Positions 47,401-56,850 of a stretch of DNA of 64,000 nucleotides are shown piece after piece. A model generated the notes under the pieces. It was not told the origin of the DNA, ran no database searches, and saw only the letters and a list, made by a program, of their open reading frames with translations. Within the stretch, counting starts at the first letter, position 1. Each line of letters begins with the position of its first letter. Made by a program: the position numbers and the translations under genes. This stretch comes from Brachynemurus nebulosus. Lineage: Eukaryota; Arthropoda; Insecta; Neuroptera; Myrmeleontidae. The stretch covers positions 9,812,543 through 9,876,542 of the forward strand of contig JAPWDM010000001.1 of NCBI GenBank assembly GCA_035578155.1, given 5' to 3'.

Positions 47401-47816
47401 GCACCTATGATGATGTCATAAGGTAAGTTTGATAAAACTAAAAATTGTAACTTCCAGGTCAAACCCGCTATTTTAATCACTGTAGTAAACGTCTGATGGA
47501 TTTGTTTATGTGTACCATCCGCTAATCGAGCGACAGCTTTGGTGGAAGCAACAGAACCCAATCTCGCCGCGACTAACATAGATAACGTTCGTCGGGAAAG
47601 AAAGGATGATGATGCTCCGCTGTCAATGAGTGCAGTGAGCTTGACATGGCCAATGTGAACCTCAATGACCGGCAGTACATGTTCAACGATTTCGGACTTA
47701 AGAAAGTTGAAGAGATGGTGTTTAAATGACTTACGTGTCTGCAGACGGGGTAGCTTACGATAGTTAGTCCGTGTAGTAAGTGTGGCAGAATGAGTTGAAT
47801 ATAATTCGTCCGTCAT
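44463..47816 (-). CDS. Gypsy Pol polyprotein (protease, RT, RNase H, integrase)
   Basis: 1117 codons, intact. Protease motif ALIDSGASSS at residues 62-71. Reverse transcriptase at about 215-400 with the YFDD active site at 376-379. RNase H has QTDSS (Asp526), YELEAL (Glu565 region) and QTDS (Asp592). The integrase zinc module is His735, His742, Cys772, Cys775; its core acidic residues are Asp804 (VDFIG), Asp863 (ISDSG) and Glu898 (SERVN), a DD35E arrangement. No chromodomain or envelope ORF follows. The first Met lies 2 nt after the gag stop and the frame is -1 to gag, so Pol is probably made as a Gag-Pol fusion by frameshifting. Confidence 0.95.
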   Translation of the reverse strand: MTDELYSTHSATLTTRTNYRKLPRLQTRKSFKHHLFNFLKSEIVEHVLPVIEVHIGHVKLTALIDSGASSSFLSRRTLSMLVAARLGSVASTKAVARLADGTHKQIHQTFTTVIKIAGLTWKLQFLVLSNLPYDIIIGANDLRRMSAIVSFSPTEIRFAFNNSTVPVNHYLSSVVDLTHVNPQLSAEQSTRLKILLDDYSDVLTEKVGRLKNYEYEIHLSDPTPVRRPPYPLNPTQLRIMQQAIDDLRANDLIEPSHSNYGSPAFLIPKKTGESRLVCDYRRLNSLIRFDTWPTPSLESFFHYLHGATVFSTLDLTKAFHQIPLSESSKPLTTFVTPTSAWQYKVVPFGLSVSPSALNRIMHDLFGDLMDKFVICYFDDILIFSKTFTEHLEHIKIVLERLRQAGPFTANPQKSIFAVNRVKFLGFEISSDGAHVQDQKIQAIRGLQLPKNLREVRKFLGMCSFFNRFIKDFAKLAGPLNDLKKKGVKFHMGPEQIKAFEDLKDALTNSPVLAYPDYSKPFILQTDSSQFQLGAALMQQYDDGLRPIHYASRRLSETESKYPIYELEALCVVWALERFKVYLLGNRFVLQTDSAAFKFLRTSQRTNPKVTRWMLSLAKFDFEVQTIKGNKNFVADGLSRLFTDPTDQDPEEDVDDYTILQDINLLTDVPPAFTKLDAYQQQDDDCRLILRKLQSGESVTGYAIARNLLVRKVGKRNRTRVVCPKSVRPLVMYYYHDTLGNNHCGITVTYRTIARRFWWQGMFKDIQQYVRTCEACQECKPSGTRPGAPMASTVPEGIWNRLFVDFIGPLTTASTGQRYCLCIIDGYSKLVELYPTKRMTARVTVERMVDLFTRYGPPKMVISDSGPCFKSSMYKSLLVQWGVRPVYTSPYKPSGNLSERVNRDIRATMSVLLRTHAAAHKEWVKFIPFIKMAHNAHYHQAINSTPAEIFYGRPIHHPLDLQWDLDRVLPDEKRSTEEIEAALKKAHLKAKKYYDAKKPLKHPFRVGQVILYRVRPDSTDPNVTSKFLPRWIRKKIVRFTSPVSVVLEDEETGARIRAHIEDLKPFYQREAHPIEPVLDADAINDTLTTINLNNTADQPTSSADFTAAAPPRSPVVLL

Positions 47817-47818
47817 AA

Positions 47819-47829
47819 CTAGTTTTTTT
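47819..47829 (-). promoter_or_regulatory. Probable -1 ribosomal frameshift site
   Basis: The last gag codons are CAA AAA AAC TAG, so the heptamer A AAA AAC (47828-47822) sits in the gag frame directly before the stop. A -1 slip reads CTA GTT ATG ACG and enters pol in frame. A AAA AAC is an established slippery sequence in retroelements. No downstream pseudoknot was modelled. Confidence 0.75.
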
Positions 47830-48889
47830 GTCCAGGTCTTCGTCCGTAGGTCGGTTGTGCGGCTGATTCAGGAGGCAAGAGTGTTGCACGCTGCTTCTGA
47901 TACAACTCGATATTCGCCACAATCGCCGAAAGGTCGCTGTATGACATTGGAGGTTGATGGACGCGACATATCTCCAGAGTATCCAAATTTCGCCTTAACC
48001 AGATTGATGACACGATCTGTCGTTCCGAAAACGGCACTTCTAAAACGGTAGCTTTTTGTTTTATGTCAGACACATAATGTCGAAACGATTCCGTCGGTAA
48101 CTGCTGCCTAAAAATAATCGTAGTGAGTAGGTTGGAATATTGTACAGGGTCAATTAGTTCGTTAATTAAACGTTGTTTAAAATCAGTCCAGTTGATGTAC
48201 ACTAAATTTAAGTTTGTGGACCACCACTCGACTAGAACACCATGGCATTTCTGTGTCACAATGCGTAAAAACGAGAGTTCATCGAGAAGTTTGCGGTTTA
48301 ATACCGACTGGACCGCCTGTATAAAGTCCACCAGTTGTTCCGGGTCGGAGGCATCCGAGTCGGGAATTTGATCTAAAAATGTAGCAGCGTTTATTTTGTA
48401 AGTTATTTTTACCTGTGACAGTCCGGATTGATTTTGTGAATCTAAACTATTGTTCATTTTAGGCACTACCACTTGTGGTACACTTGGTGGCTGTTGGTTG
48501 TTAGCGTTGTGGAGTCTTTGCACCTGAAGGTGTAAATTTTGAACCTCGCGCGTTAACTGTTCCACTTGATGTTCGGAGGTACCATTTGGTTGACCTGGCA
48601 CGGCGGAATCCGGTTGATTAAGCTTCAACGTGTCGATTTCCTGCTGAAGGTGATGTATTAAATTAGCTACATCGTCTAGTTTATTAACTAATTGTTTGGT
48701 ATCGTCGTTTTCAGATGGATGTCGAGATCGTGTGTCATCCGGTGAGGGTGAACGTTGTAATTTTTTCTGAGGTGTGCTGACGTCGGCTGTGTCTGGAGCG
48801 TCGTCATACGTCGGAGTTTTTGGCGATTCCATGTTGTTTCCTTCGTTTTCTGGCGAATAACGGATTTTCCTACCTGATCGAAGACTCAT
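47819..48889 (-). CDS. Gypsy Gag protein
   Basis: 356 codons from ATG 48889. An Asp/Ser/Pro-rich N-terminus is followed by a coiled-coil-like stretch (LDDVANLIHHLQQEIDTL, then EQLTREVQNLHLQV) and a capsid-like region with FLDQIPDSDASDPEQLVDFIQAV and FRHYVSDIKQKA. There is no CCHC zinc knuckle, which some Ty3/gypsy Gags also lack. It ends GRRPGQKN at the frameshift site. Confidence 0.9.
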   Translation of the reverse strand: MSLRSGRKIRYSPENEGNNMESPKTPTYDDAPDTADVSTPQKKLQRSPSPDDTRSRHPSENDDTKQLVNKLDDVANLIHHLQQEIDTLKLNQPDSAVPGQPNGTSEHQVEQLTREVQNLHLQVQRLHNANNQQPPSVPQVVVPKMNNSLDSQNQSGLSQVKITYKINAATFLDQIPDSDASDPEQLVDFIQAVQSVLNRKLLDELSFLRIVTQKCHGVLVEWWSTNLNLVYINWTDFKQRLINELIDPVQYSNLLTTIIFRQQLPTESFRHYVSDIKQKATVLEVPFSERQIVSSIWLRRNLDTLEICRVHQPPMSYSDLSAIVANIELYQKQRATLLPPESAAQPTYGRRPGQKN

Positions 48890-49171
48890 TAACTAGCCCT
48901 ATTGTTGCTTGTGTTACTGTAAAACTGGTTTATGTATATAATTTTAGATTTAAGATTTTTTGTATTGTAGTTTTAGTTTAGTTGTAAGTTGTGTGTGTGT
49001 TTACTATTATGTGTGTATTAGTTATAAGTTGTGTATAGTAGTTGTAAGTTAATCTTAAAATAATTATTGTATATGTGTGATTTCTATTGTAATTAATCTG
49101 ATATTTGTTTAATTAAACTTTCAACAGAGGACGTTCTTCTCTCTTTTAATTGTGGTTCTCTTTAATTTTCC

Positions 49172-49204
<33 letters not shown>

Positions 49205-49331
49205 AATTGCAATCTGAACTGCTCGATTTAGATGTGTATCTTACGGATAAAAAAATAAAAATTTTTCGTGAATGAATTTGAGATTAAAGATAGACAGTCG
49301 TACTTACGAAACCACGGTCTGATTACCAAAC

Positions 49332-50835
49332 TGTAATGTAAATTTGAACTAACTACTGTAACAATATATTAATTTAATTTCATCGCTGCAAATAAGTGAC
49401 TGATATGTAGATGTGGTTGCAGGAGTTGCGTGTATATTGGTTTTTGAAATAATTTTTCAAGTACACCAGGAATCGCGCAGTTGTTAGTCGTGGAAGCGTG
49501 ACTCTTAATTTTGGAAAATTAATATTTGAGTGCCCTATCCTATGCCCCTTGAGATCTGTTGAATCTTTTTGTCTTTCGTAAAACGCTATCCTATCTCTAA
49601 CCTCGGTGGTATTTTATTGATACCATGTATTGATTTTTTTGTGTGTATACGTATGCAGTGGCTTTATCTGTACTCTGTACTATCGAAGTATAGTGAAGTT
49701 GGCGGAATAGGGAATTAATCGATATTGCAAATGGCGTATTTGAATAAAGGACTGAATAAGGAAAGAAGGATGATGATGTATGAAGAAAAATTCTTCCTGT
49801 TAATATTAATTATAATTATGAGAAAACTTAAGATTTCGGTGAGAATATGGCTTTTCGGGGGAGTATTTGGTCCAGGCGTTTAAGGTAATCCTATCTTTTT
49901 GATTGTATTGATTCGTACGTGTGTGTGTTAAAAAAAATCTGAAAATTGGTTGTTACAGGTATGAATAATCAAAAATTGTGTGAATTTCAAACTACTCATA
50001 TATTAAGTCTAACAATTAAGTAAAACAAATTAACAAATACTGTATAAAAAAATATTACATACAAATGACAATAGATTATAAATTCGTAACCTTTACAAAT
50101 GTTATCTATAATTTCTCCGAAAATTGGTACGTTAGTTCGTATACGTTCAATTGGTGAACGGTAAATTGAACATAACGCCTGAGTTGCAAATATCAGATTA
50201 TCTGTTGCTGAAATATTGAATTAAGAAAATCAGTAAGAAAAAAAATTAAGACTGTGGACGAATTATTGACCCTTTTAAACTAAATACGACTGAATGGGAG
50301 GTTCTGATTATTTACGAAAGGATATTTTTCCTAAGCAGCGAGTTGTAAAAGGACCACGTGGAGTTTTAACCTATGTGAGTGCGATTGATGATGTTAGTTA
50401 CGAAATAATAACATAAAGGTGAGCCAATTTCCGTTTAAACTTAAGAATAAACTACGATTAACACATTTTAATGTTTTTCAGATTGCAATTCAACTAAAAT
50501 TCAGCACATACCTGGTTTATGTGTGTGAAATTAAGCTGAGTATATAGTTACAATATTCAATAACAATGAAAATTAAAGAGTGATTCAATTGTTACAACAC
50601 TTAAAAGGAAAAGAAAATTAAAATTGTAGAAGTGAGAATTAAGAACGTCTTCGGTCGAAGTCGAATCGGAAAAAGAGGCCAAATTTTTAGCGTGCAGTGC
50701 TAAGGAAAAATTTTTTAATGTCCCTACTAAATTGTAAACATCAATCGCGCATTACTGGATGTGTGACGACATTGCAATCAGCTGAAAACTGTCATATTCT
50801 TTAACCGTCTGCGTTTTGGGAAAAATATCCTTTTA

Positions 50836-50882
<47 letters not shown>

Positions 50883-51020
50883 ATTTTGAAGTTATGGATC
50901 AAGTTTCGTTTCTCCCTTTTTTGGGGTGAGTTAGTTTATTTTATTTATTTATTTATTTATTTATTTTTTTTTTTTTTTTTTTTGACGTTATTTTAATGGA
51001 AGTAAGGTTACTTCGTAACA
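49332..51020 (-). repeat. 5' LTR of the gypsy element (1689 bp)
   Basis: Long LTR with a T38 tract and an ATTT run near its outer end. It is the 5' LTR because gag starts to its left on the minus strand. Confidence 0.93.
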
Positions 51021-51229
51021 TTATATCTACTCATATCTATCTATTTGGTATTCAAACCGACCAATGACATATTAGGTAATGACTACGTCTTTTATTTTAT
51101 TTAAGTTAATCTGATTAATATATAAAAAAATTTAATGTTTTTAAAATAATTTACTTAAAAAAGTTAGGTACTTAAATATTTTGTAACACAGTGTAGCATT
51201 AAATGCACTGATGTATTAGGTATTATCAC

Positions 51230-51231
<2 letters not shown>

Positions 51232-51324
<93 letters not shown>
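51232..51324. repeat. (TA)n microsatellite
   Basis: About 92 bp of TA. Confidence 0.96.
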
Positions 51325-51325
<1 letters not shown>

Positions 51326-51703
51326 CTGAATGTTATATTTCTTACCTAAAATTGGTTTTAGAAAATACAAAAAGTTTAACCATAAGCAAATTTCAAACCA
51401 ATGTAAGGTAGGTGACCCAAATAAGGCCTACCTTAATTTTTATATTATCTAACTAGCAGGTTTATAATAACAATGCACTGGTAATTTGGAATACTTATAT
51501 TTATTTATTAAACTTTGTAATAAATGGAACAAAATTGCTTTAGAAACAAAAATCACACTTTTGTGAACACAAATAACTAAAATGTCACTTTGACCTTATT
51601 GGGAACCCTGTGTCTTAATAAAGCCTTAATAAAAACAAGTAAACATCATTTTAGATTTAACGAGTTTCTTATCATGTAAAAGTACTATATTAATCAGCAT
51701 TTT
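51325..51703. other. 3' flank of the pogo-PHD gene, possible element end
   Basis: Contains AGGTAGGTGACCCAAATAAGG at 51407-51427 and related CCTTATTGGGAACCC at 51596-51610. A loosely similar AGGTAGTCAGAGCCTGATTA lies inverted at about 53740-53768, on the other side of the gene, so these may be degenerate termini. Confidence 0.35.
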
Positions 51704-53605
51704 TCATCTTTTTTTTAAACAATCTCCTGAACAGTAAAATATTTTATCAGCAGGTGTGAGTCCAACACACACCTCATGATACCAAACGCCACAAGTAAGA
51801 CATTGTCGCATATCATCAACTCGATCTTTTTTATAAGCTGGACAGTACCAAGAAGGTTTATTATCGTGACGTTTTTCTTTATATTCCGGAGGCTTATCTG
51901 CTGTCAAAGAAGCAGTCTTTACTGAGGTTCGCTTTCGCGTTGCAGCAACTTCAGGTTGTGCAGATGTACAGCTAGTAACTGACGCTGATTTTGGTGTCTT
52001 TGTGTTAATCTTTATCATAGATGAAGTACCAGGAACATCTTCTACTATTGACGATGGTACAATAATCTGTGATGTGGAATTCGTAGCACTGTCACCAAAC
52101 AAATCTTTCGTTACCTCTTGAGCTCTGTAATTCAGAGACTTCTTGCGTGGAGCAGTCGCTACAACTTTAAACTTAGGAGTTGGTAAAAATTCATGAATCT
52201 CACACGTGGTTGATTGGTTGTCTATCTTTTGTGGAGTTCCAGCATTTGGGTTGTTTTTTGAGAGCAAGGACAGTGGCAAATTCTCAGTATCTGTGCCTGA
52301 CCCATCTAAATCTTCCACATTTGCAGTTGAAATCTCTTGTTCCCCCAATTCATCAGATAAGACAGCAATATTCTCACTGTTTGTAGGATTTGGCAGTTCT
52401 GACAACGCAGAGGGCGCAAACGCCACTTCAGGAATAGCATCTGGGTTATATGGATATAACCCTGTAGCGCGAAACCCATTCGAGATATTGGTAATAGTCA
52501 TACATTTCGGCCATACTTGTGAGAGAATGACATTGAAGCTTGTCTTGTTAAGGGTTCGTTCGGGATGCTGACTGACGTATTTAATCAACTCTTGGTCCCA
52601 ATGGTGCTCAAAAGAACGATAAACAGATTTATCCATGGGCTGTAACTCGTGCGTGGTATTTGACGGAAGACAATATAAAGTAATGCCACATTTCTCAGCT
52701 TCCTCGACAATAGTAAAGTCCAGGTGGCATTTTGCACCATCAAATATGAGGAGACATGGCCCTGATGTTCTGTATTTATGCAAATGATTAATAAACTCTA
52801 TGAAAGTTTCTGTCGTCATACTTCCTTTTGGCGTCATCTTCACCAGAGAGCTTGTAGGTAAATTGTCTTGGAATTCTGGCTTTCGTCTCTCGCCTTTGAA
52901 CAATATCATTGGCGGAATAACTGATCCTATAGCATTTCCGCAGCCTACCATAGTCACACTTTCAGCATGCTCATTCGCTATTTTATGAACTCTTTTTCTC
53001 CCTTTGGCTGTCAGAACTTCCTGTTGATGGTGCAAAGATATGCGACAATTTTTTTCATCGATGTTGTAAATGCTTTCAGGTTTATGTTCAATTCCAAGTT
53101 TATCCAGTACACTTTTGTATTTGGAAAAGTGATCGCTAACAATATCTTTATTTAATTTTTGAGCACGAGCTGGATTCATCATCTGTGCTTTACGACGTGC
53201 TAATTCAGGGTGTCGTTTGAGAAATAACCTCAGCCATTTCTTCCCCGCGACGTTTTTGGCATCATTGAAAGTGTTTGGAATTTTCTTAATTTTACAGAAT
53301 GAAAAAGCCTGTACGCGCAACATCTTTGATGTCAACGGCACTCCAACATCAGCCAAACGTATGATTCTTCTGACAAGTCCAGCTCCTTGTTCTGTAGTCA
53401 ATATAGCCGACCGACCTAGCTTTCGTGTAGTCGACCCACTCGCTACATGGTTGCGTAGGGTTCTTCTTGGGATGTTGTATCTGGCTGCAGCAGCATATGT
53501 AGATAATTTACCTCTTTCTACCATTTTAACAGCGTTTTCCATCTGCTGCGAAGTCCATTGAACCCTTTTTTTCTTTGTGGTAGTAGCTGGTGATTCGTTT
53601 TCCAT
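51704..53605 (-). CDS. pogo-family transposase with C-terminal PHD-like finger, intact
   Basis: 633 codons without a break from ATG 53605. N-terminal Psq helix-turn-helix (QQMENAVKMV...TYAAAARYNIPRRTLRNH, residues 20-53), CENP-B-like domain (about 65-150), then the DDE_1 core: YNIDEKN (Asp183), IFDGAKCH (Asp289) and LQPMDKSVY (Asp325), with FRATGLYPYNPDAI after it. A Ser/Thr-rich linker leads to a PHD-like zinc region (about 584-633: CPAY, CLTC, WYHEVC, CSGDC); the second Cys of the first pair is Tyr. DNA-binding and endonuclease function is well supported by family; whether it still moves or is domesticated is open. Confidence 0.9.
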   Translation of the reverse strand: MENESPATTTKKKRVQWTSQQMENAVKMVERGKLSTYAAAARYNIPRRTLRNHVASGSTTRKLGRSAILTTEQGAGLVRRIIRLADVGVPLTSKMLRVQAFSFCKIKKIPNTFNDAKNVAGKKWLRLFLKRHPELARRKAQMMNPARAQKLNKDIVSDHFSKYKSVLDKLGIEHKPESIYNIDEKNCRISLHHQQEVLTAKGRKRVHKIANEHAESVTMVGCGNAIGSVIPPMILFKGERRKPEFQDNLPTSSLVKMTPKGSMTTETFIEFINHLHKYRTSGPCLLIFDGAKCHLDFTIVEEAEKCGITLYCLPSNTTHELQPMDKSVYRSFEHHWDQELIKYVSQHPERTLNKTSFNVILSQVWPKCMTITNISNGFRATGLYPYNPDAIPEVAFAPSALSELPNPTNSENIAVLSDELGEQEISTANVEDLDGSGTDTENLPLSLLSKNNPNAGTPQKIDNQSTTCEIHEFLPTPKFKVVATAPRKKSLNYRAQEVTKDLFGDSATNSTSQIIVPSSIVEDVPGTSSMIKINTKTPKSASVTSCTSAQPEVAATRKRTSVKTASLTADKPPEYKEKRHDNKPSWYCPAYKKDRVDDMRQCLTCGVWYHEVCVGLTPADKIFYCSGDCLKKR

Positions 53606-54176
53606 GATGTTACTGAAAACAAGGGTTTACTATTTTACTGTGATACTTTTTAAGTTTTGCTAGTTAATTTGTTCCGATTATGTTTCATTTCAGAAATTTT
53701 TGATTGTCAAAAACTTGTTAAAAAATGGCCCCTAGAAAAAAATCCTTAATCAGGCTCTGACTACCTAACATATTTTTTGTTTTTGTTTTTTTTGAATGTT
53801 AAACTTTTCGTCAACAAAATATGTTTATGTACTTATTTACTGAATCTTTTGAAATTAAGTGTACAGTAGCGTACAAAAAAATTTTTTTTTTTTTGATGAA
53901 TTTCTTTTATTACTAGTTCAACACGTGTTATATTATAGTACAGATGATAAAAATATACAATAATAACATATATTTGACACTAGTGGGGCAGCATCAATGC
54001 CTCCCTGTGACTAATAATAATTATGAATAACATTCCAGTATTATAAAAATAATACTGTTGTATTCGTACAAAATAAGTTAAAAATATATATAAAATTATA
54101 TAAGATTACGTTATGAGAATCATAATTTACAGTAAAACATGAATAAGATTATTTTTTAATTTTGATGATACAATGG

Positions 54177-56849
54177 TTAACATATAGGTGATATGTGTTT
54201 TCTTCGTAGTCGCCAGTTTTTTGGTTTTTGATCTAGTTTATGGACATCATTTGCTGGACATTGATACAGGTTAGCGTAGAAGTTGTTTACAAGATGGTGT
54301 ATATGTTCCTCAAATGGTTCGATGTTCAATTCGCGATGCAATTGAGTATTTCTTACAAACCAGGGGGAGTTGGTGATTATACGAAGGACTTTATTTTGAA
54401 ATTTTTGTAATTTGCTGATGTGTGTGTTTGAGGCATGAATCCAGATTGGTGAGGAGAATGTTAATATGGGCCTAATTAGTGATTTGTAGAGGATTATACC
54501 CGTTTTTATTTTAAGAGATGATTTGCGATTTATTATAGGGTATAGCTGGCATAATCTTTTGTTTGCTTGACTAATTTTGTAGCTGATGTGGGGATTGAAT
54601 GTTAGTCTTTGGTCTAACCAGACACCTAGGTATTTGACGCTTTCTGTTGATATTTTTATTTTTTCACTGTTTATTATAACATCATTATGTGATGGAGATA
54701 TGCGCTTTAAGGTGAAAATTTTTCCGATTGTTTTACTAGCATTAATTTGTAGTTTCCATTCTGACATCCAATCTACTATACGATTTAGCGAACATTGTAT
54801 ATTTTGAATTGCAGTGGTGAGATTGGTGTGTTGAGATATAATTGCAGTATCGTCTGCGAACATTGCTATTTTAGTAGAATCATTGCTGGGTATGTCGTAC
54901 ATGTATAAATTGAAAAGTGTCGGACCTAGGACTGAGCCTTGAGCAATACCGGATTTAATTGGTCGTTCTGTTGACGTTGTATTTTCAATTCTTACAATGA
55001 ATCGTCGATCTTCCAAGAATGATTTTATTATGTGAATAATGTACTGTGGTGTTTGCATTTTGGATAATTTTGTTAAAAGCCCCTCGTGCCAGATCCGATC
55101 GAATGCTTGAGCAATATCGAGAAAGATTATGACAGTATATTTTTTTTCGTTAAAACCATTTTCTATTATTTTGCAGATACGCAGGAGTTGATGTACAGTT
55201 GAGTGTTTTTCTTTAAATCCGTATTGGAAATCTGGTATAATATTGTTCGTAATAATATGTTTGTTGAGACGATGTAAAATTAGCCGCTCGAATATTTTTG
55301 ACAAGGTGGGAAGGAGGCTGATTGGCCTGTAGCTATTAGGATTAAATTTTGGTTTTTCAGGTTTTGGGAGTGCTGTCACTATGGCTATTTTCCATTCAGA
55401 TGGAAAATAGCCAATAACTAGACATCTGTTTAATATGGATGATAAAGTTGATACTGCTTTTTTTGTCAAATTTTTCAACAGTATATTTGTTATAAGATCT
55501 TTTCCAGGTGCTTTATGATTTTTTAGAAGCTTAAGTTGAGTTAGGATTTCTGCGGGAGTAATTATTTCTATTATTTGGCTATTGTATTGATTAATGTTGT
55601 TTTTATCCGCACTGGAATTTAATGATGTATTTTTAAATGTATTTTCAAAGTGGTTTGCTAATATATAACATTTTTCTTCATTGCTGTTATATGTTTTATC
55701 TTCGTGTGTTAAAGGTGGAATAATAGTTTTTCTTTTCGTTAGGCGATTCGTTGCTTTCCACAGTTCATTATCGTACGGCTCTAGATTTTCTAAATAATTT
55801 TGATATTGGCTGTAACGGTATTTATCCAATTCGTTGGTAACTGCATGTGTTAATTGGTTTAGTTTTCGTTTATTTTCTTTAGTTCGATTTTTTTGCCAAA
55901 TACGACGCTGTTTATTCTTCTCATGAATTAATTTAATGATGTTATCAGGTGCCTTTATTTGGAAGCTCTGATTTTTTCTAGGTGATTTTTTGACTAACGA
56001 CTTTTTTACGGATTCACTTATACAGTTTGTGAAATCATTTATTGCTTGATCTATTGCTGCAGGAGTATTTAGATTTTGAATAAAGTTCGCTGGCTGTAGC
56101 TCTAGATCTAAGATATTTTGATATCTTTCCCAATCAAGTTTGCCATTTATAAGTTTGTCTGGTTTGGTAATGTGTATTGTATGATCATTGAATGTTAAAA
56201 TAACTGGTAGATGATTGGAGTTTAGTTCAGAAGTGACCTTTTGGTTTACATTTTCAGTAAAGTTTTTGAGCAGCATAATATCGAGTATGTCTGGAGCATG
56301 AGTTGGGTTTGTTGGGTAGTGCGTTGGTTCGTCTGGAGGACAAATATGAATAGCATATTTCTCACAAATATTTTGTAGTCTTTTTCCATTTGGGTTATTT
56401 TTGTTGCAGCCCCATTCTACGCGCTTGCTATTTAAGTCACCTAATAGTATCGTTTTCATATTGTCGTTGAATATTGTTGCAATATCTGATTCGAGCATCA
56501 TTAAGTTAGGTTTCTTGTAGGCGGCTATTATTTTGATGTCATGGTTGTGTAGTCTTAATACGATGGCTTTTGCTTCCATATTTGTTAGGTCTCCCAGTTG
56601 GAATTCGTGGTGTTTTAAATTTCTTTTAATTAGTATCGCTACTCCACCTGATGCAATTGGTGAGTCTCGGTCATATCTGTGTATTACGTAGCCTGGAATT
56701 TGAAAATTTTCTGTACTCACTAGATGTGTTTCAGATATGCATGATATATCAATATGATGACGTTGTAGGAATTCAATTAGTATTGATTTCTGTTGTTTGA
56801 TGCCATTTGCATTCCAGTTCATGATGATGATTTCTCTTAATTTATCCAT
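54177..56849 (-). CDS. LINE ORF2: endonuclease and reverse transcriptase
   Basis: 890 codons, intact. The APE-type endonuclease is at residues 8-225: NWNANG (Asn11), SETHL (Glu40), LLGDLNS (Asp138, Asn140) and SNHLPV (211-216), where the usual SDH has Asn at the Asp position, an odd change. Reverse transcriptase runs from about 440 to 720: APGKDLITN, SYRPISLLP, FLDIAQAFD (Asp578), GIAQGSVLGP and FADD (664-667), followed by a thumb-like region and a Jockey-type C-terminus. It starts 1 nt after the ORF1 stop. It performs target-primed reverse transcription. Confidence 0.95.
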   Translation of the reverse strand: MDKLREIIIMNWNANGIKQQKSILIEFLQRHHIDISCISETHLVSTENFQIPGYVIHRYDRDSPIASGGVAILIKRNLKHHEFQLGDLTNMEAKAIVLRLHNHDIKIIAAYKKPNLMMLESDIATIFNDNMKTILLGDLNSKRVEWGCNKNNPNGKRLQNICEKYAIHICPPDEPTHYPTNPTHAPDILDIMLLKNFTENVNQKVTSELNSNHLPVILTFNDHTIHITKPDKLINGKLDWERYQNILDLELQPANFIQNLNTPAAIDQAINDFTNCISESVKKSLVKKSPRKNQSFQIKAPDNIIKLIHEKNKQRRIWQKNRTKENKRKLNQLTHAVTNELDKYRYSQYQNYLENLEPYDNELWKATNRLTKRKTIIPPLTHEDKTYNSNEEKCYILANHFENTFKNTSLNSSADKNNINQYNSQIIEIITPAEILTQLKLLKNHKAPGKDLITNILLKNLTKKAVSTLSSILNRCLVIGYFPSEWKIAIVTALPKPEKPKFNPNSYRPISLLPTLSKIFERLILHRLNKHIITNNIIPDFQYGFKEKHSTVHQLLRICKIIENGFNEKKYTVIIFLDIAQAFDRIWHEGLLTKLSKMQTPQYIIHIIKSFLEDRRFIVRIENTTSTERPIKSGIAQGSVLGPTLFNLYMYDIPSNDSTKIAMFADDTAIISQHTNLTTAIQNIQCSLNRIVDWMSEWKLQINASKTIGKIFTLKRISPSHNDVIINSEKIKISTESVKYLGVWLDQRLTFNPHISYKISQANKRLCQLYPIINRKSSLKIKTGIILYKSLIRPILTFSSPIWIHASNTHISKLQKFQNKVLRIITNSPWFVRNTQLHRELNIEPFEEHIHHLVNNFYANLYQCPANDVHKLDQKPKNWRLRRKHISPIC

Positions 56850-56850
56850 T

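Larger units (their letters stand above)
42663..51020 (-). mobile_element. Complete young Ty3/gypsy LTR retrotransposon, 8358 bp
   Basis: LTRs at 42663-44350 and 49332-51020 begin TG and end CA. The 4-bp target duplication TTAT is at 42659-42662 and 51021-51024. A purine tract (AAGTGGGGGGAGCC on the minus strand, 44351-44364) precedes the 3' LTR. Three nucleotides inside the 5' LTR, at 49328 leftwards, is a TGG-starting candidate primer-binding site. Gag and pol are intact. It has inserted into an older gypsy-like gag. Confidence 0.95.
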
